DNA from: Cephalotus follicularis
Taxonomy: Eukaryota > Streptophyta > Magnoliopsida > Oxalidales > Cephalotaceae
Reading direction: 5' to 3'
DNA length: 64,000 bases
Assembly (NCBI GenBank): GCA_001972305.1
Contig: BDDD01001500.1
Coordinates: 181,411 to 245,410, forward strand
Under the pieces are notes generated by a model that saw nothing but the letters and a program-made list of their open reading frames with translations, did not search any database and was not told the DNA's origin. Shown here in pieces: positions 1 through 12,182 of this stretch. The stretch's first letter is position 1. Each line of letters starts with the position of its first letter. Both the position numbers and the translations under genes were made by a program.

Positions 1-3000
1 CTGAGGTTCCGGAGTCGACTTCTATTGTTGGAGGTACTCTGTATATATATGGTTATTCTGCTAGAGTACTGATGGATTCTGGTGCTTCACACTCTTTTAT
101 ATCTGCACATTTTGCATCTTGCTTAGATGTCACCCCTGACTGCTTGTCTTATACACTTGATGTGAACACACCGTCTGGGACTTCTATGTATACCGACTCG
201 GTATATAGGAGTTGTGAGATGTCTATGGCAGGCATTCCTTTATATACAGATCTGATTGTACTGCCTATCCGTGACTTCGATGTGATATTGGGGATGGATT
301 GGCTATCGGCGCACCATGCTCGTATGGATTGCTACCACAAGACCGTGGAATTTTGTCTGCCCGGCGAACAAATTTTCAGTTCAAGGGAGACAAGGGATTC
401 TCAACACCGATCATATCTTTCATCCGAGCATCGAGATACCTAGAGAAGGGATGCGAGGGATATTTGGATTATGGTATTGATCGAAGGAAGGAGAAAGGCT
501 TGAGCTTGGAGGAAATTCCAGTTGTGTGCGAATTTCCGGATGTGTTTCCTGATGACTTGGGATCCTTACCACCCAAGAGGAATATGGAGTTCGTTATTGA
601 TCTTGTTCCTGGAATGGCTCCTATCTCTAAATCACCCTATCGGATGGCTTCGGCTGAGTTGCGAGAGCTGAAGCTACAGTTACAACACCTGATTGATAAG
701 GGTTTTGTAAGACCCAGTGTTTCTCCATGGGGTGCACCGGTACTGTTCGTTAAGAAGAAAGAGGGGTCGATGAGACTCTGTATGGATTACCGAATGTTGA
801 ACAAAGCAACTATCAAGAATAAATATCCTTTACCCCACATAGAGGATCTGTTTGATCAGTTGCAAGGATCGTGGGTGTTTTCTAAGCTCGATTTGAGAAC
901 GGGTTACCACCAGTTGCGAGTGAAGGAAAGAGACATTGAGAAGACTGCCTTCCGAACACGGTATGGTCACTACGAGTTCTTGGTGATGCCTTTCGGGGTT
1001 ACCAATGCACCGACAGCTTTTATGTCATTGATGAATGACATATTTCGACCTTACCTGGACCAGTTTGTCGTGGTATTTATTGATGATATACTGGTATACT
1101 CGAGGAGTGAGGAGGAGCACACTCGACACCTAAGAATGGTATTACAGGTCCTTAGAGAACATCGATTGTACTCCAAGTTTGGTAAATACGAGTTCTGGCT
1201 TGACCATGTGATCTTTCTCGGTCACATAGTATCTGGAGAAGGCTTGATGGTGGATCCGTCAAAGACTGAAGTAGTTAGAAACTGGACGCAACCAAAGAAT
1301 GTGACGGAGATGCACAGTTTCCTTGGTTTGGCGGGATATTACCGGAGGTTTATCCAGAATTTTTCATGGATAGCTGAACCTTTGACCAGACTGACCCAGA
1401 AAAAGACTCTTTTCATCTGGGACGAGGACTGCGAGGCTAGTTTTCGTGAGCTGAAGGACCGGTTAGTTTCCGCTCCTATCTTGGCATTACCTGAGGGTAA
1501 TGAAGGCTTTGCAGTGTACAGTGATGCATCGAGTAAGGGTTTGGGCTGTGTGTTGATGCAGTGAGATAGAGTGATTGCATACGCCTCGAGGAAGCTTAAA
1601 CCGTACGAAGAAAACTACCCGACCCATGACCTTGAGCTTGCAGCTATCATCTTCGCCCTTCAGAAGTGGAGGCACTACCTTTATGTTGCGCAGTTTGAGA
1701 TCGTTACTGATCATAAAAGCTTGAGGTATCTGTTTTGTCAGGATACAATAAACATGAGACAGCGCAGATGGGTAGAGTTCTTCAATGATTATGATTGCAG
1801 TGTTCAGTATCACCCGGGGAAAGTGAATGTGGTCGCTGTTGCCTTGAGCTGCAAGTCTATGCTTGCTAGTGCAATGGTGTCGCAATGGAAGATGCTGGAA
1901 GACTTCCAAGAATGGTCTCCATTCAATCAGTCACCGGGGATCTTTCTAGCAGACATGCTGGTAGAACCAGTGTTACTGCATCGTATCAAAGATGCACAAC
2001 CACATGATCCTGAATTGCAGCGGATTCGAGAGAATCTAGATTCAGAGTCTGATTTTAGAGTGCACGAAGACGGTATTATGAGATATAGGGGACGTGTATG
2101 TCTTCCAAATGAACCCAGAGTGAAAGATGAGCTACTCCGCGGGGCTCATAAATCCCTGTACAGTATTCATCCGGGTAGCACGAAGATGTATCAAGACTTG
2201 AAGAAGTGTTACTGGTGGCCTGGCATGAAGTGGGAGATCACTGAGTATGTGGCAAGGTGTTTGACTTGCCAGACAGTTAAGGCCGAGCGCCAGAGACCGG
2301 CAGGTTTGCTGCAGCCTTTGCCCATTCCAGAGTGGAAGTGGGAACATGTTACGATGGATTTCATTTCGGGTTTTCCTCTGACTCAGAACCGTCATAATGT
2401 CGTGTGGGTCATCGTGGATAGACTCACCAAATCAGCACACTTCCTGCCAACACACGTTACTGATTCTGCGAGCAAGCTGGCTCGGCTGTATGTGAAGGAG
2501 ATAGTGAGGCTACATGGGGTTCCAGTCAGCATCATATGTGATAGAGATGCTATCTTCACTTCCAACTTTTGGAAGAGGTTTCAGTCAGCCTTTGGGATGA
2601 AGCTGAACTTGAGTACTGCCTTCCGCCCTCAGACCGATGGGCAGTCTGAGCGTACCATCCAGACCTTGGAGAATATGCTATGGGCTTGCGTTATTGATTT
2701 TGCTGGTACCTGGGAGGATCACATTCCTCTGATAGAGTTTTCTTACAATAATAGCTATCACTCCAGTATCGACATGGCACCGTTTGAGGCACTGTATGGG
2801 AGGAAGTGCAGATCCCTTGTGTGTTGGGATGAGATCGGGGAGCGACCTTTACTCGGGACTGAACTAGTGGAGGAAACTTCGGAGAAGATCAGGACGATCA
2901 AGAAGAAGCTGCTTGCTGCTCAGAGTCGGCAGAAGAACTACACTGACAGTGTGAAGAGAAGACCTTTGATCTTCAACGTAGGTGACCACGTATTTTTGAA

Positions 3001-3394
3001 GGTATCACCATGGAAGGGCGTGCAACGGTTTGGAAGAAAGGGCAAATTAGCTCCTCGCTACATTGGTCCTTTCGAGATTCTGGAGAGAGTTGGGGAGATA
3101 GCCTATCAGCATTCCTTACCTCCTGCACTGTCAAACGTGCACGATGTCTTCCACATATCTATGGTGAGAAGATATATTCTGGACCCATCACATGTCCTGG
3201 ATTATGATACTGTTCCAGTACAGGATGATCTATCTTGTGAGGAGTTGCCTGTTCGGATTCTCGATCAGAAGACACAAGTTTTGAGGAACCGGTCCATTCC
3301 GATGGTAAAGGTTCAGTGGCAATTTCATCTGCCGGATGAAGCGACTTGGGAACGTGAGGATGACATCCGAGAACGTTACCCACACTTGTTCTAG
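1..3394 (+). pseudogene. Ty3/gypsy pol of family G (protease-RT-RNase H-integrase-chromodomain), broken
   Basis: This is the 3' part of a retrotransposon polyprotein; gag lies outside the window. The protease comes first, with the aspartic site DSGASHSF at about 72-95 and ILGMDWL near 285. A frameshift near 365-372 moves the frame into reverse transcriptase: MRLCMDYR near 770, [12 protein letters not shown] near 960, and the polymerase site FIDD at 1076-1087. RNase H follows ([16 protein letters not shown]) and contains one in-frame TGA at 1562-1564. Integrase has the zinc finger (His 2147 and 2168, Cys 2258 and 2267) and the D-D-E residues at 2357, 2540 and 2648 (GQSERT). The C-terminus shows a GPF/Y-type module and a chromodomain-like tail ending ERYPHLF. 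Apart from one frameshift and one stop the frame is long, so decay is moderate. Domain order and tail place it among the chromoviruses, Tekay/Del type. Confidence 0.93.
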
Positions 3395-3425
3395 TATTGT
3401 GTTAATTTCGAGGAAAAAATTTCTT

Positions 3426-3439
3426 GAAGGAGGGGTGGA
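3426..3439 (+). other. Polypurine tract of element G copy 1
   Basis: GAAGGAGGGGTGGA lies directly before the LTR start TGTAACGCCC. This is where plus-strand DNA priming would occur. The same tract, with one change, precedes the LTR of the inverted G copy at 62501-62515. Confidence 0.85.
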
Positions 3440-6155
3440 TGTAACGCCCAGTATTTTTCCTGAATGAAATATTTTGATTTATGATGTAATCTTAAACTCG
3501 ATTTAATGAGAATGTTGAGATTTTGAACTCAAAAGATGCTTACAAACCCTAATTATGGTCTTGGAAATGGAATGTGAATGTCAAAGCTTGAAACGCCGCT
3601 ATTTTGGGATAAAGACATCGACGTCTTTGTAAAGACGTCGACGCCTTTGAGGATTGAGGTACACGTGAATGCATGGGCATGCACGTCGACATTGGGAGAA
3701 GACATCGACACCTTCTTACAAAAATGGAAAAGACATCGACGTCTAAGTAAAGACGTCGACGCCTTTGTAAAGAATGTCTGTCACGTTTTTCACTGACAGA
3801 GTAACATGCAGTGGGGGATCTTTGGGGGCTTTACAGATGCCTCTACATGTGCATGGTGACGTGTTGATCATGCTGGTGGGTTGCCAGGAATGCCCAAAAC
3901 AGGCCTCTCACATGGCACATGCAAGGGACTCACCATCCTCACATGCAACCTACAAGAGAAAGAAGGATGAAAACAAAGGGGAAATGTAGAATCTGGGAAA
4001 AAGGGAGGGAGTACGAGAGTGCCCAGAAAATGCAAGGAGAAGAATGTTAGAGGGGGAGCAATCTGCATAAGAACAACCCTCCTCACTTCTCTCTCTCGTT
4101 TTAGAACACCAAAGGAAAGAAAAGAAAGGAAACAGTGAGTGTGAGAGCCACCATTGTTGAGCCTGGATTGAGCAAGAGATTTGAGCTCGTGGGTAACAGA
4201 TGCTAAGGGGATCTTGGAGCTGTTAGTGGCCAGAACTTGGGAACTCAAAGGGGTGGACTTTCCAGTTCCTAACTTGGAACAATAAGGTAGGGGAAAGCCA
4301 TACTGTAAATTCGAGTTTGATATCCATGCATGGTTTATGATTTTGGATGTATAAAATGCATGATGCTTGAAATGATATTGTTACTGGATTGATGCCATGA
4401 TATGCTAGATATGTTTGGAGTATCTGCATGTTGGTTTCTTTCCATGAAAACCTGTTATTATGCATGATTATGGGTTGTTAAGGTCACTGTTTGTTAAGTC
4501 GTGAGGTAGAAGACGACTACTGTTGGAAAAGACATCGACGTCTTTTAAATTAAACATCGACGCCTTTTTAGTTTTGCCTTGTTACTGATTGAAAGGGATC
4601 GACGTCTATAGTAAGACATCGACGCCCTAGGCTACCTACCTGGATTTTGACGCGAAAGACGTTGACGCCTAAGGTTCCTACCTTAGCGCGTCGATGCCAT
4701 CAACAATATGCTGTCATTTTAAGGTTCCAGACCTTGAGCGTCGACGCGTAAGATATGGACATCGACGTCTTCTGTAGAAGAAGGGGCTGACACTGAAACT
4801 TGGACATCGACGCCTGTTGGAAAAGACATCGACGCCTTTTGGAAAGACATCGAGGTCTTTGTTACTGTTTGGGATTTTCTTCATCTAACGATAAAAATGA
4901 TCCCGATTCCTGTTTGAGTGCATTTGAGCATATGTATGCATTGCATATGCACTGTTTACTGCCTGATCGTATACTGTTTGTGAATTGTTTATGATTTCTA
5001 AAGTACTGATATTTAGAAACGCATATATTGACTCGGGATAGGATATTTTGAGTATGAAAATATGTATTGACTAAATAACATATTTTTGACCGAATGGATA
5101 AACATTTTACACTACTGAAACTGTTTGTTGATATTTTCTATCGAAAATATCTATTTTTAGATGTTGTCATTTTGGAAACATTTTGGGAAAACAACTGCCT
5201 GTTGTCGATCAAATCGATCAATACTGTTTGCTGCACTGTTACTGTTTGAATTCACTGTTTGCTCTATGAATTGCTATGTGTTTGTGTTTGAGCTACTAGT
5301 TGCATGGCGGAGGTTGGCAGCGCCGACTAGTGGTAGGGTTGTACCTATGGGCCAGAAGCATGGCTAGGTGACTCACTGCACTGTTGCCTCGCTCGGTTGC
5401 CCGAAGTGGGGACCAAAGCAGGAGTTGGAGGCGCTATACATACTGTTGTTGTGGTCCTATGTGGACAAACAGATTGTTGTTGTGGACATATTGTACTGTA
5501 CTGTTTATTGGTCCTTTACGGACATCACTGTGATTGTTGATGTAGCCCTGGCCGGGTTACTATTGTACTGTTACTGTATACGTATATTACTCATATATAT
5601 ATCACTGATATTTTACTGTACTGTTATACGTATATATATCTTCATATACGTATAAACCGGGTCTCCACTGCACTGCATCATTTACGCATTCATTTCATGA
5701 CATGCATTATGTTGATCCCAATTTACTGTTATGACTTAGCCGAGTGAGGACAAAGGCAAACCCCCTACTTTACAGATTGATGCAGTGGACTATCGGATCG
5801 GCATGGACGAAGATCAAGTTTTTATAATCTTGATTTTGTTTATCTTCCTGTTTTGTATTAAACCCATGTGGATTATGGTTTTTGGATGTGCCATTGTTAA
5901 TGTTCTGTTTCTGAAGGAATTTTACATTGTACTGTAATTCACGCTCCGTTTTATGGGCGATTAACCTTGATGACCGTATTTGGGTAGCGTGCGGTATGGG
6001 ACACACGTTACGAATTTACGGCTTATGTTTTGTTATGCTTCCGCAACTGTTATTCTTGGAAAAGTTTTAATTTTTATGGTTTTTACATGAGCTGTATTTT
6101 ATGTTAATTGCCTTTACCGCTTTAATGTCGCGTTTTCTATAAACGGGGTCTGACA
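3440..6155 (+). repeat. 3' LTR of gypsy family G, copy 1 (2716 bp)
   Basis: The LTR starts with TGTAACGCCCAG right after the purine tract and ends with GGGTCTGACA. It has no believable long reading frame of its own. Its upstream third (about 3611-4860) is packed with GTCGAC-type palindromes, listed separately. The same LTR occurs in inverted orientation at 59842-62500. The bases after the end (AGTTT) would be the target duplication, but the other end lies outside the window. The sequence after it is the middle of a copia LTR, so G inserted into that LTR. Confidence 0.88.
3611..4860 (+). repeat. Cluster of GTCGAC-centred palindromic motifs in the G LTR
   Basis: Near copies of AAAGACGTCGACGTCTTT recur, for example at 3611-3628 (AAAGACATCGACGTCTTT), 3631-3648, about 3729-3766, 4528-4580, 4595-4632 and 4740-4858. 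Most differences are CG to CA or TG, as expected from decay of methylated CpG. The position, in the upstream half of an LTR, fits an enhancer-like region, but that role is inference. Confidence 0.75.
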
Positions 6156-6605
6156 AGTTTACACTTTCATATCCAAAGCTTGCAACTAGTTTACACCTTC
6201 ATATCCAACCTTTGAGAGGTTACTTGTAAACACAAACTTTCTTTACAAATCCTTCTTTGTAAAACGGGTGTTAAAACCCTTGGTGAGAATTTAGAGGGAA
6301 GTGAACCCTTGTAAGGTGTTTGATTGATTTGCACCCGGAACCCAAAATCAAGTGTAAGGTGGTTTGCTTTGATTTGCACCCGTAAGCCAAAAATCAAAGG
6401 TTGCTAGTGGATTCTAGTGGAATCTCAAGGGGTTTTTGAGAAAGTGGGCATAGGCACGGATTTGCCAAACCACTATAAATTAGTTTGCACACTCTCTATC
6501 CCTTATCTCTTTAATTTACGTGTTCTTGTGTGATTGGTTATATTCATAGTTTAAATTGTACCTTCCGCATACAATTTTGTTATTTAAGGTTGCCATATAG
6601 TGTTT
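6156..6605 (+). repeat. 3' portion of a SIRE-type copia LTR
   Basis: This stretch resembles the downstream part of the copia LTR at 47600-48412 read on its own strand: CCTTTGAGAGGT, then GGGAAGTGAACCCTT and TGTTTGATTG. It also has the GTGGGCATAGGCACGG and CCACTATAAATT segments I associate with SIRE/Maximus LTR ends. The 5' part is missing because element G inserted here. The right limit is uncertain; a T-rich run follows at about 6604-6613. Confidence 0.6.
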
Positions 6606-6639
6606 TTTTTTTTCACATTTGATCAAACAACTCTTATTA

Positions 6640-6886
6640 TAACTAAACTCAAAGATGCAGTTATATGATCCCTACCTCTGATTCCAAGTTAGGAATCGAA
6701 GTCCACCTCTTTAAGCATTACCGACAAGTAGGTTTTGAGCTCCAAGTTCGAGCTTCCATTTTCTAGGTTCAAGCTTTCCAAGCTTCCAGGTTCAGCAATG
6801 GTGGTTACTTCTCTCTTTTCTCACTGTTTTCTTTCTCTTTCGGTGGAGGTAGAAGAAGATGAAGATGAGAGGTGCATTTTATAGAG

Positions 6887-6918
<32 letters not shown>

Positions 6919-7467
6919 CCCCGCATGCAAGGCGCCATGCATCTCTCTCTCTCTCTCTCCTTCTTCTCTTTGCCTACATGACACCCATTAATCACTTCCT
7001 CCTCACTTTATGTCACTGCAGAGCATCGGGAAGAGATAAAGTGTCTTACAGATGCTCTTCACACGTCTTCTGTCAGCATTTTAACCTATTCTGTCGATAG
7101 ATTTAGTCGTCGACGTCAACCTTAAACGTTGACCTTCTTCTTGGCTCTAACAGGCTCCGCGAACCGCGTTAACGCCCACCCCCTTTTTGCTATCCATCAA
7201 TGGACGTCGACGCCATCACTTGACGTCAACGCCTTAAGGCGAGAAGCCTTAAGCGACCCTCATTATTCCTTGGCGTCAATGTCATCTCTTGGCATCGATG
7301 CTCAAGCGCCCTTTTCCTTTGCGTTTCTCAATTCAATGCCACTCCTTAATATTTTCCTTTAAAAATTTAACATTAAGCTGAGAACACATAATTCTCATTA
7401 ATTCATCATTTAATTTGCAATGAGAAATACAATAATACATTAAGGAAAAATCCCGTGCATTATAGCA
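6640..7467 (-). repeat. Degenerate G-like LTR fragment, minus strand
   Basis: Read against 61650-62500, this matches in order: CCAAGTTAGGAA, GTCCACCTCTTT, CAATGGTGGTT, a CT-rich tract, scattered GTCGACGCC-type motifs (7110-7300) and an end that corresponds to the G LTR start (here ATCCCGTGCATTATA). It is more diverged than the other two G LTRs. No coding sequence is attached. Confidence 0.6.
6891..6918. repeat. (TC)n microsatellite
   Basis: About 14 uninterrupted TC units, with a second short CT tract near 6943-6958, inside the G-like LTR fragment. Confidence 0.95.
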
Positions 7468-7887
7468 AAGTTAATCTTTGTTTGCTGTTTTTACTTCATA
7501 TACAGTGAAAAAATTGTCTCTATTTATGAATGTTGGGATTTCCACTTGATAATTGAGGAAGCCGTTATTTTTTTTCATGAAAAAAGTAGCATGGTTCTTG
7601 GAGCATTCTTGCTTTCTCAATTCAATGGTTTAGAGTCATTCATTTCATTGCATTCAATCTTAAAGAGCCATTTGTTGTATATCAATTACTTGTTTCATAA
7701 AAAATATCAAGTTAGATGCATTTCATGGATTAGATTTGCGTCTCTGGTTAGTTCTTTAACTAAATTTTTTTATATAAAATTTATTATGATAAAGTTTTTC
7801 ATAGGCTTTGTTTTAGTGTGTCTGAGTGCAGATCAATTCATGTCTTTAGTCAGTGTCAACAAAAGTGACCATCTCGGATTGAAATAT
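7468..7887. other. AT-rich stretch of unknown origin
   Basis: I see no family match and no convincing gene. A reading frame at 7546-7893 is low in complexity and has no motif I recognise. The stretch ends exactly at the TGTTGACATC start of a copia LTR, without a purine tract before it. Confidence 0.5.
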
Positions 7888-8696
7888 TGTTGACATCGTA
7901 TGTTACAATCTTAGTTTCGATGACAACAAAACACCTAATGTGTTTGTTGATATGAAGGTTATGTTTAAAAGTAATAAACAGAAAAGTTGCAAGTGAAAAC
8001 AAGCAAAATGTGCATATCAGTCATATTGGCGTCAACGCCTAAATCATGTGCGTCAACGTGCTGGGTTCATATGTGTGTTCTGGGCTTTGCAAGATGATCT
8101 TCGTCAATGTGGTGTTTATTCTCATCAACGTTCTGGGGATTGCATTATTAGCGTGAACGTCATGCTGAAGACGTCAACGTCAAAAGACGCAATTTCATAC
8201 AGTAGCTTTAAACGTCAATGTGAAGACTTTTTGGTGTCAACACCTACGAGGAAGGCGTCAACGCTATAATTAGACGTCAACGCAAAAGGATGCTCAAATC
8301 TCAAATAGAATTGGACGTTAACGCATAGAGAGAATATTGACGCTCACAAATGACATCCGCGTCAACGCTATGAATATGCGTCAACGTGAATAAAGCAAGA
8401 ATTGGAGAGTAGCTTATGGAGTCAACGCAAAGAGCTAATGGAGTTAAAGCATAAAGAGATACACGTCAACGCCAAAGATAGCCAGACACAAAATCTGTAG
8501 GAATTGAAGGTGCTGAAATGGTGAAGACTTACCGTACAAGATTGCAATGGCTCTTTGACGATTTCCTTAATGATAGCAATGGTCATATTCACCAACAAGC
8601 CTATAAATAGAGGCTATATCAACAACAAAATCATCAGCAATCTGTAAGTGAATTAGCATACAACTTTCATATACTTAAGAGTTTTTGTTCTATTTT
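7888..8696 (+). repeat. 5' part of a copia-type LTR rich in GTCAACGC motifs
   Basis: It begins TGTTGACATCGTATG and continues with GTTTCGATGACAACA, matching the beginning of the copia LTR at 63200 (TGTTGACATTTATGTCTC, then TTTTGATGATAACA). From about 8028 to 8475 it contains more than a dozen GCGTCAACGC-like motifs. A TATA box lies at 8602-8609. The LTR breaks off at about 8696, where family A sequence starts. Nearly this whole stretch is also found inside both LTRs of gypsy family D. Confidence 0.75.
8600..8613 (+). promoter_or_regulatory. TATA box of the copia-type LTR
   Basis: CCTATAAATAGAGG, a strong plant TATA context, lies about 0.7 kb into the LTR and downstream of the motif cluster, where a U3 promoter is expected. 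Confidence 0.65.
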
Positions 8697-10647
8697 TGAG
8701 CTATATAAAATTATTTTTAAAACAATTCTTATTCTTTTATTATTTTAATCACACCGAAACCTATTTTTTTTATTTCCCCTATTCTCTCTCTTTTCCTATT
8801 TTTTTTTTTTTTTGTGTCTCCAATAATTTCTTTCCCACTCTCCCACTTATTCCCTCTCCACGCGTCGTCTCTCTCACGCGTTTTGCTCTTCTTTAGTCAC
8901 CACCTTTCTTTGTTCTTTTTTTATCTCCTTTCTTCGTCTCTCTCTCGCCTGGATAATCTCTCTCTCACTCTTGGACGTCGCCATTGTTGCATAGCTCAGA
9001 GGAAAATTTCTTGCATTGCCACCCACAGTCCTACATCACTTCAGGTTCGATCTCTTGTTTCACTATGGAGATTCATTTACTTGATATAAACTGTAAATAT
9101 ATGCATTTGTTTACCCTCCTCTCTCTGTGTAACGCCCTACACCATTTTATTGCTGGTCCTTTAGAATTTTTGGTGTCCGGCATGGGTCATGATCCGGTTG
9201 GATATCAACCCGGTCACATGTGTAGAGTGATCCCATCCCTCTGTTTAAGCATAACCAGGCCTGCCTTGCCCACGTTTTTTGTGTTCTCCCTTGTTCCATT
9301 TTGGATTCACATAGGTTAGTCGAATTTGGTTGGGGTTTGTGGTTGTGTTGACACCACTGTTGCCCACAAATCTTTCATCTTGGTTCATGCTCAGTACTGA
9401 AATCCTCCTGGTTGTGCTTTGTCCCTCCTGCGTATGTGCGTGTGTTGGGTGTGTGAGGGCAGTGTAAGTGTGTTCAGCTTGAGAATGTATATGTTGTCTA
9501 AATGGAGGCAGTGTGTATGTGTGAGTGTTGTGTAGTGTGTGTGTTGAGGGCAGTGTCGAGTATGAGTGTGATGTCAGTGTGTGTGTGTGTGTGTGTTGAG
9601 TTAGCAGGTGCAGTGTATGTGTACGTGCATGTTGTGTTATGGAGAGTAGTCGAGGTGTGTGTGTGTGTGTGCAGCGAATGTGTCCGTGTTGTGTGATGTG
9701 GGCAGTGTGAGTGTATGTGTGATGTGTTATGGGTAGTGTATGTGTTATGGGCAGTGTAGTGTGTGCCGCCGAAGTGTGAGAGTTGTGCATGATATGTTGC
9801 TGTGTTAGGATGGGTGTTATGTTAAATGGTGTTTACAGTGCCAGAGTATGTGTTGTGATCAGTAATTATGCGCCATGCTGCTCACAAATGCATTCTTTTA
9901 ATCCTCACTTCCGTCAACATACATGGTAGCACTGTAAGCACACTTAAATTCATGTAAAGCGTCGACGCCATTCCCCTTTGTTTCAGTAAAGCGTCGACGC
10001 CCTTTCCTCAAAGTTTGAGTTTTTAAACCGTTTAAGCGTCTGTCTCCTGATAAACGACGACGCTTATGCTAGCGCTCTCGGCTTTGTTCTCAATAAAGCG
10101 TTGACGCTTTCGCAAGGATTTCCAATTTCTGATTTGAATAGTTTTTATATCTTTTAGATAATCGTATCGACCGAAGTGCTACATAGGGATTACCTTGAGG
10201 ATAATTTTTGTGATTACGTAAGGTGCAGATCTTTCGTTTCTTGATACACTCTTATCAATTTTATTAGGGTATAAATTCAGTTTTACATTGTGAAAATGTA
10301 CGAATAATTCCCTTCTTGGACATCTGATTTTATAGAAATAAATTCAGTTTATTTTTAATGGATATTGTACGGGTTCTTCGTTTTGGCTATCATTCGGTTT
10401 TTATTCGAAATAATCTCCGTTTTGATTATGAGCTTCTAATATGCTTTGAAGAAAATCAGTTATGTTACTTCAGGTGATTAAAGTTGAATATTTCTTATTT
10501 TATAAATCTGGTATTATTTTATATACTGATTTTACTGGAATCATCTCTTTTAATTATTGTGAAGTTAAATGGGTATGATTTTCGGATATGGAAGTATGTT
10601 TTGGCATCGATTTAGGATTTCTTCAGCAATACTATATGTTTTGAAAT
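8697..10647 (+). repeat. Family A LTR, copy 1, 5' LTR, first segment
   Basis: This matches 17156-18140 and 33760-35750 collinearly. Compared with the intact start at 33583 it lacks about 180 bp. In order it holds an AT- and CT-rich tract, a conserved block (GTCCTACATCACTTCAGG), a GT-rich tract (about 9420-9780) and a GTCGACGCC cluster at 9957-10107. It is interrupted at 10647 by solo LTR H and continues at 14799. Confidence 0.85.
9957..10107 (+). repeat. GCGTCGACGC motif cluster in family A LTR
   Basis: AAAGCGTCGACGCC occurs twice (about 9957-9970 and 9988-10001), followed by decayed forms such as AAACGACGACGCTT and AAAGCGTTGACGCTTT. The same cluster is at about 35024-35180 in A copy 2. The core GCGTCGACGC reads the same on both strands. 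Confidence 0.75.
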
Positions 10648-11783
10648 TGTAATGTCCTAAGAAAACGGGCGCATATGTTGCACCCGGGTAAAAAGAAAAG
10701 AGAAGGAGGCCAGAGGGACCAGGCGCGGGAGAGAAAGCGCGAGAGAGAGTGAGAGAGGCGAGCAACGGTGATCTCGCCGTCGACCGGCACCGTCGTCGCC
10801 ATTTTCGTGTTGAGAAGGTGAGTTCCTCTAGCTTCTTCTTCCGTCTCCTTCATCTTCTTCTTCTTCAACATGAAAACCGAAATTTGGAGCTTCACGTTTT
10901 CCAGCGATTTCCTTCTGTCGTCGGGATGTTCGACAAAGGTGGAGCCATATTAGCTTCACCTATTTCGGTTTTAGCTTTGAACGCCGTCAAAATCTGCCAG
11001 AATCAAGCGAATGATTTGACTCAGTTTCCTTGACTCACTGTCGCCCGTGACACGACGTTTGGCGCCGAGTCACGGTGAGTTACGGTCACTAGTGGGTTGA
11101 TTGAAGGATTTTAAAGTCGGTTATGGCGTTTTTGAGTGTTGATCGGAACTATTGAAGTTCGTCAAGTTGACTCAGTGAGTTGAACTCACTGCCGGCCGTG
11201 ACAGAGCGTTCAGTACCGATTCACGGCGAGTCTTGAGCGGTTTTGTGTACCTCATTCAATGTGGAACCTGTTTATGGCATGGCCGGAGCCTCAATGGATT
11301 GGCCAGAATCTAGCCGGAATTTTGGTGGCGACAATGTGTAATTGCTGCCTTTGTGTAGATCGTAACAGAATGTGATGGTTATTGCAGTGATACAAGTAGA
11401 GAGATAGATCTCCGTTGACACAAGATGGAGCTTGATCATGATCGCGAGTGAAGCTTAGAGGAGGCAGCTAGTCGACTCGCAAGCTAACTGTTAACAGGTA
11501 GCTATACATATGCTCCAATGGAACGTGCCTAGATGACTAGTGACTTGATCCCATTCGTATACGCCGGTACGGGACAGTAGTATACGAATGGTTGATCACT
11601 AGAGTGTGGTTTTACTGTTTTACTTGCATTCATGCATTTTGAATGGATGGTATGGATTGTTATGCTATTCATTGATGATTGTGTGCTAAGCGAATTGTTA
11701 TGGTTATGCATGATTATTGATTGTATGGCTTAATGAATTATGTACAGGTATAATAGACAAATGACTGGTTGAATGAATTGGAA

Positions 11784-12182
11784 GGGACACGTGACTAGAC
11801 CCTAAGTGGGGACACACGAATGGACCATTAATGTAAATGAGGGACACGTGACTGGACCCTAAGTGAGGACACGCGACTAAACCATTAATGTAATTGAGGG
11901 ACACGTGACTGGACCCTAAGTGGGGACACACCACTGGACCATTAATGTAAATGAGGGACACGTGACTAGACCCTAAGTGGGGACACGCGTCTGGACCATT
12001 AATGTAATTGAGGGACAAGTGACTGGACCCTAAGTGGGGACACGCGACTGGACCATTAATGTAATTGAGGGACACGTGACTGGACCCTAAGTGGGGACAC
12101 GCGACTGGACCATTAATGTAAATGAGGGACACGTGACTGGACCCTAAGTGGGGACACACGATTGGACCATTAACGTAATTGA
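11784..12182. repeat. 57 bp tandem array, subfamily 1, seven copies
   Basis: Units begin at 11784, 11841, 11898, 11955, 12012, 12069 and 12126, each with GGGACACGTGACTGGACC and then GGGGACACGCGACTGGACCA. The period is exactly 57 bp, or 19 codons, so the reverse strand stays open through all copies (19-residue repeat with CPHLGSSHVSL). The open frame follows from the period; I do not treat it as a gene. Confidence 0.95.

Noticed and set aside
3868..4465. Open frames of 126 and 80 codons on the minus strand
   Set aside because: They lie within the G LTR, overlap its motif-rich region, have no recognisable domain and are not kept in G copy 2.
9245..9790. 181-codon open frame on the minus strand, rich in His and Thr
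   Set aside because: It is produced by the GT/CA-rich tract of LTR A, has no domain and is not preserved in the matching regions at 17700-18140 and 34450-34880.
10749..11033. 94-codon open frame that looks like a host exon (GC-richer DNA)
   Set aside because: It is inside the TSD-flanked solo LTR H; the CpG-rich part is LTR sequence.
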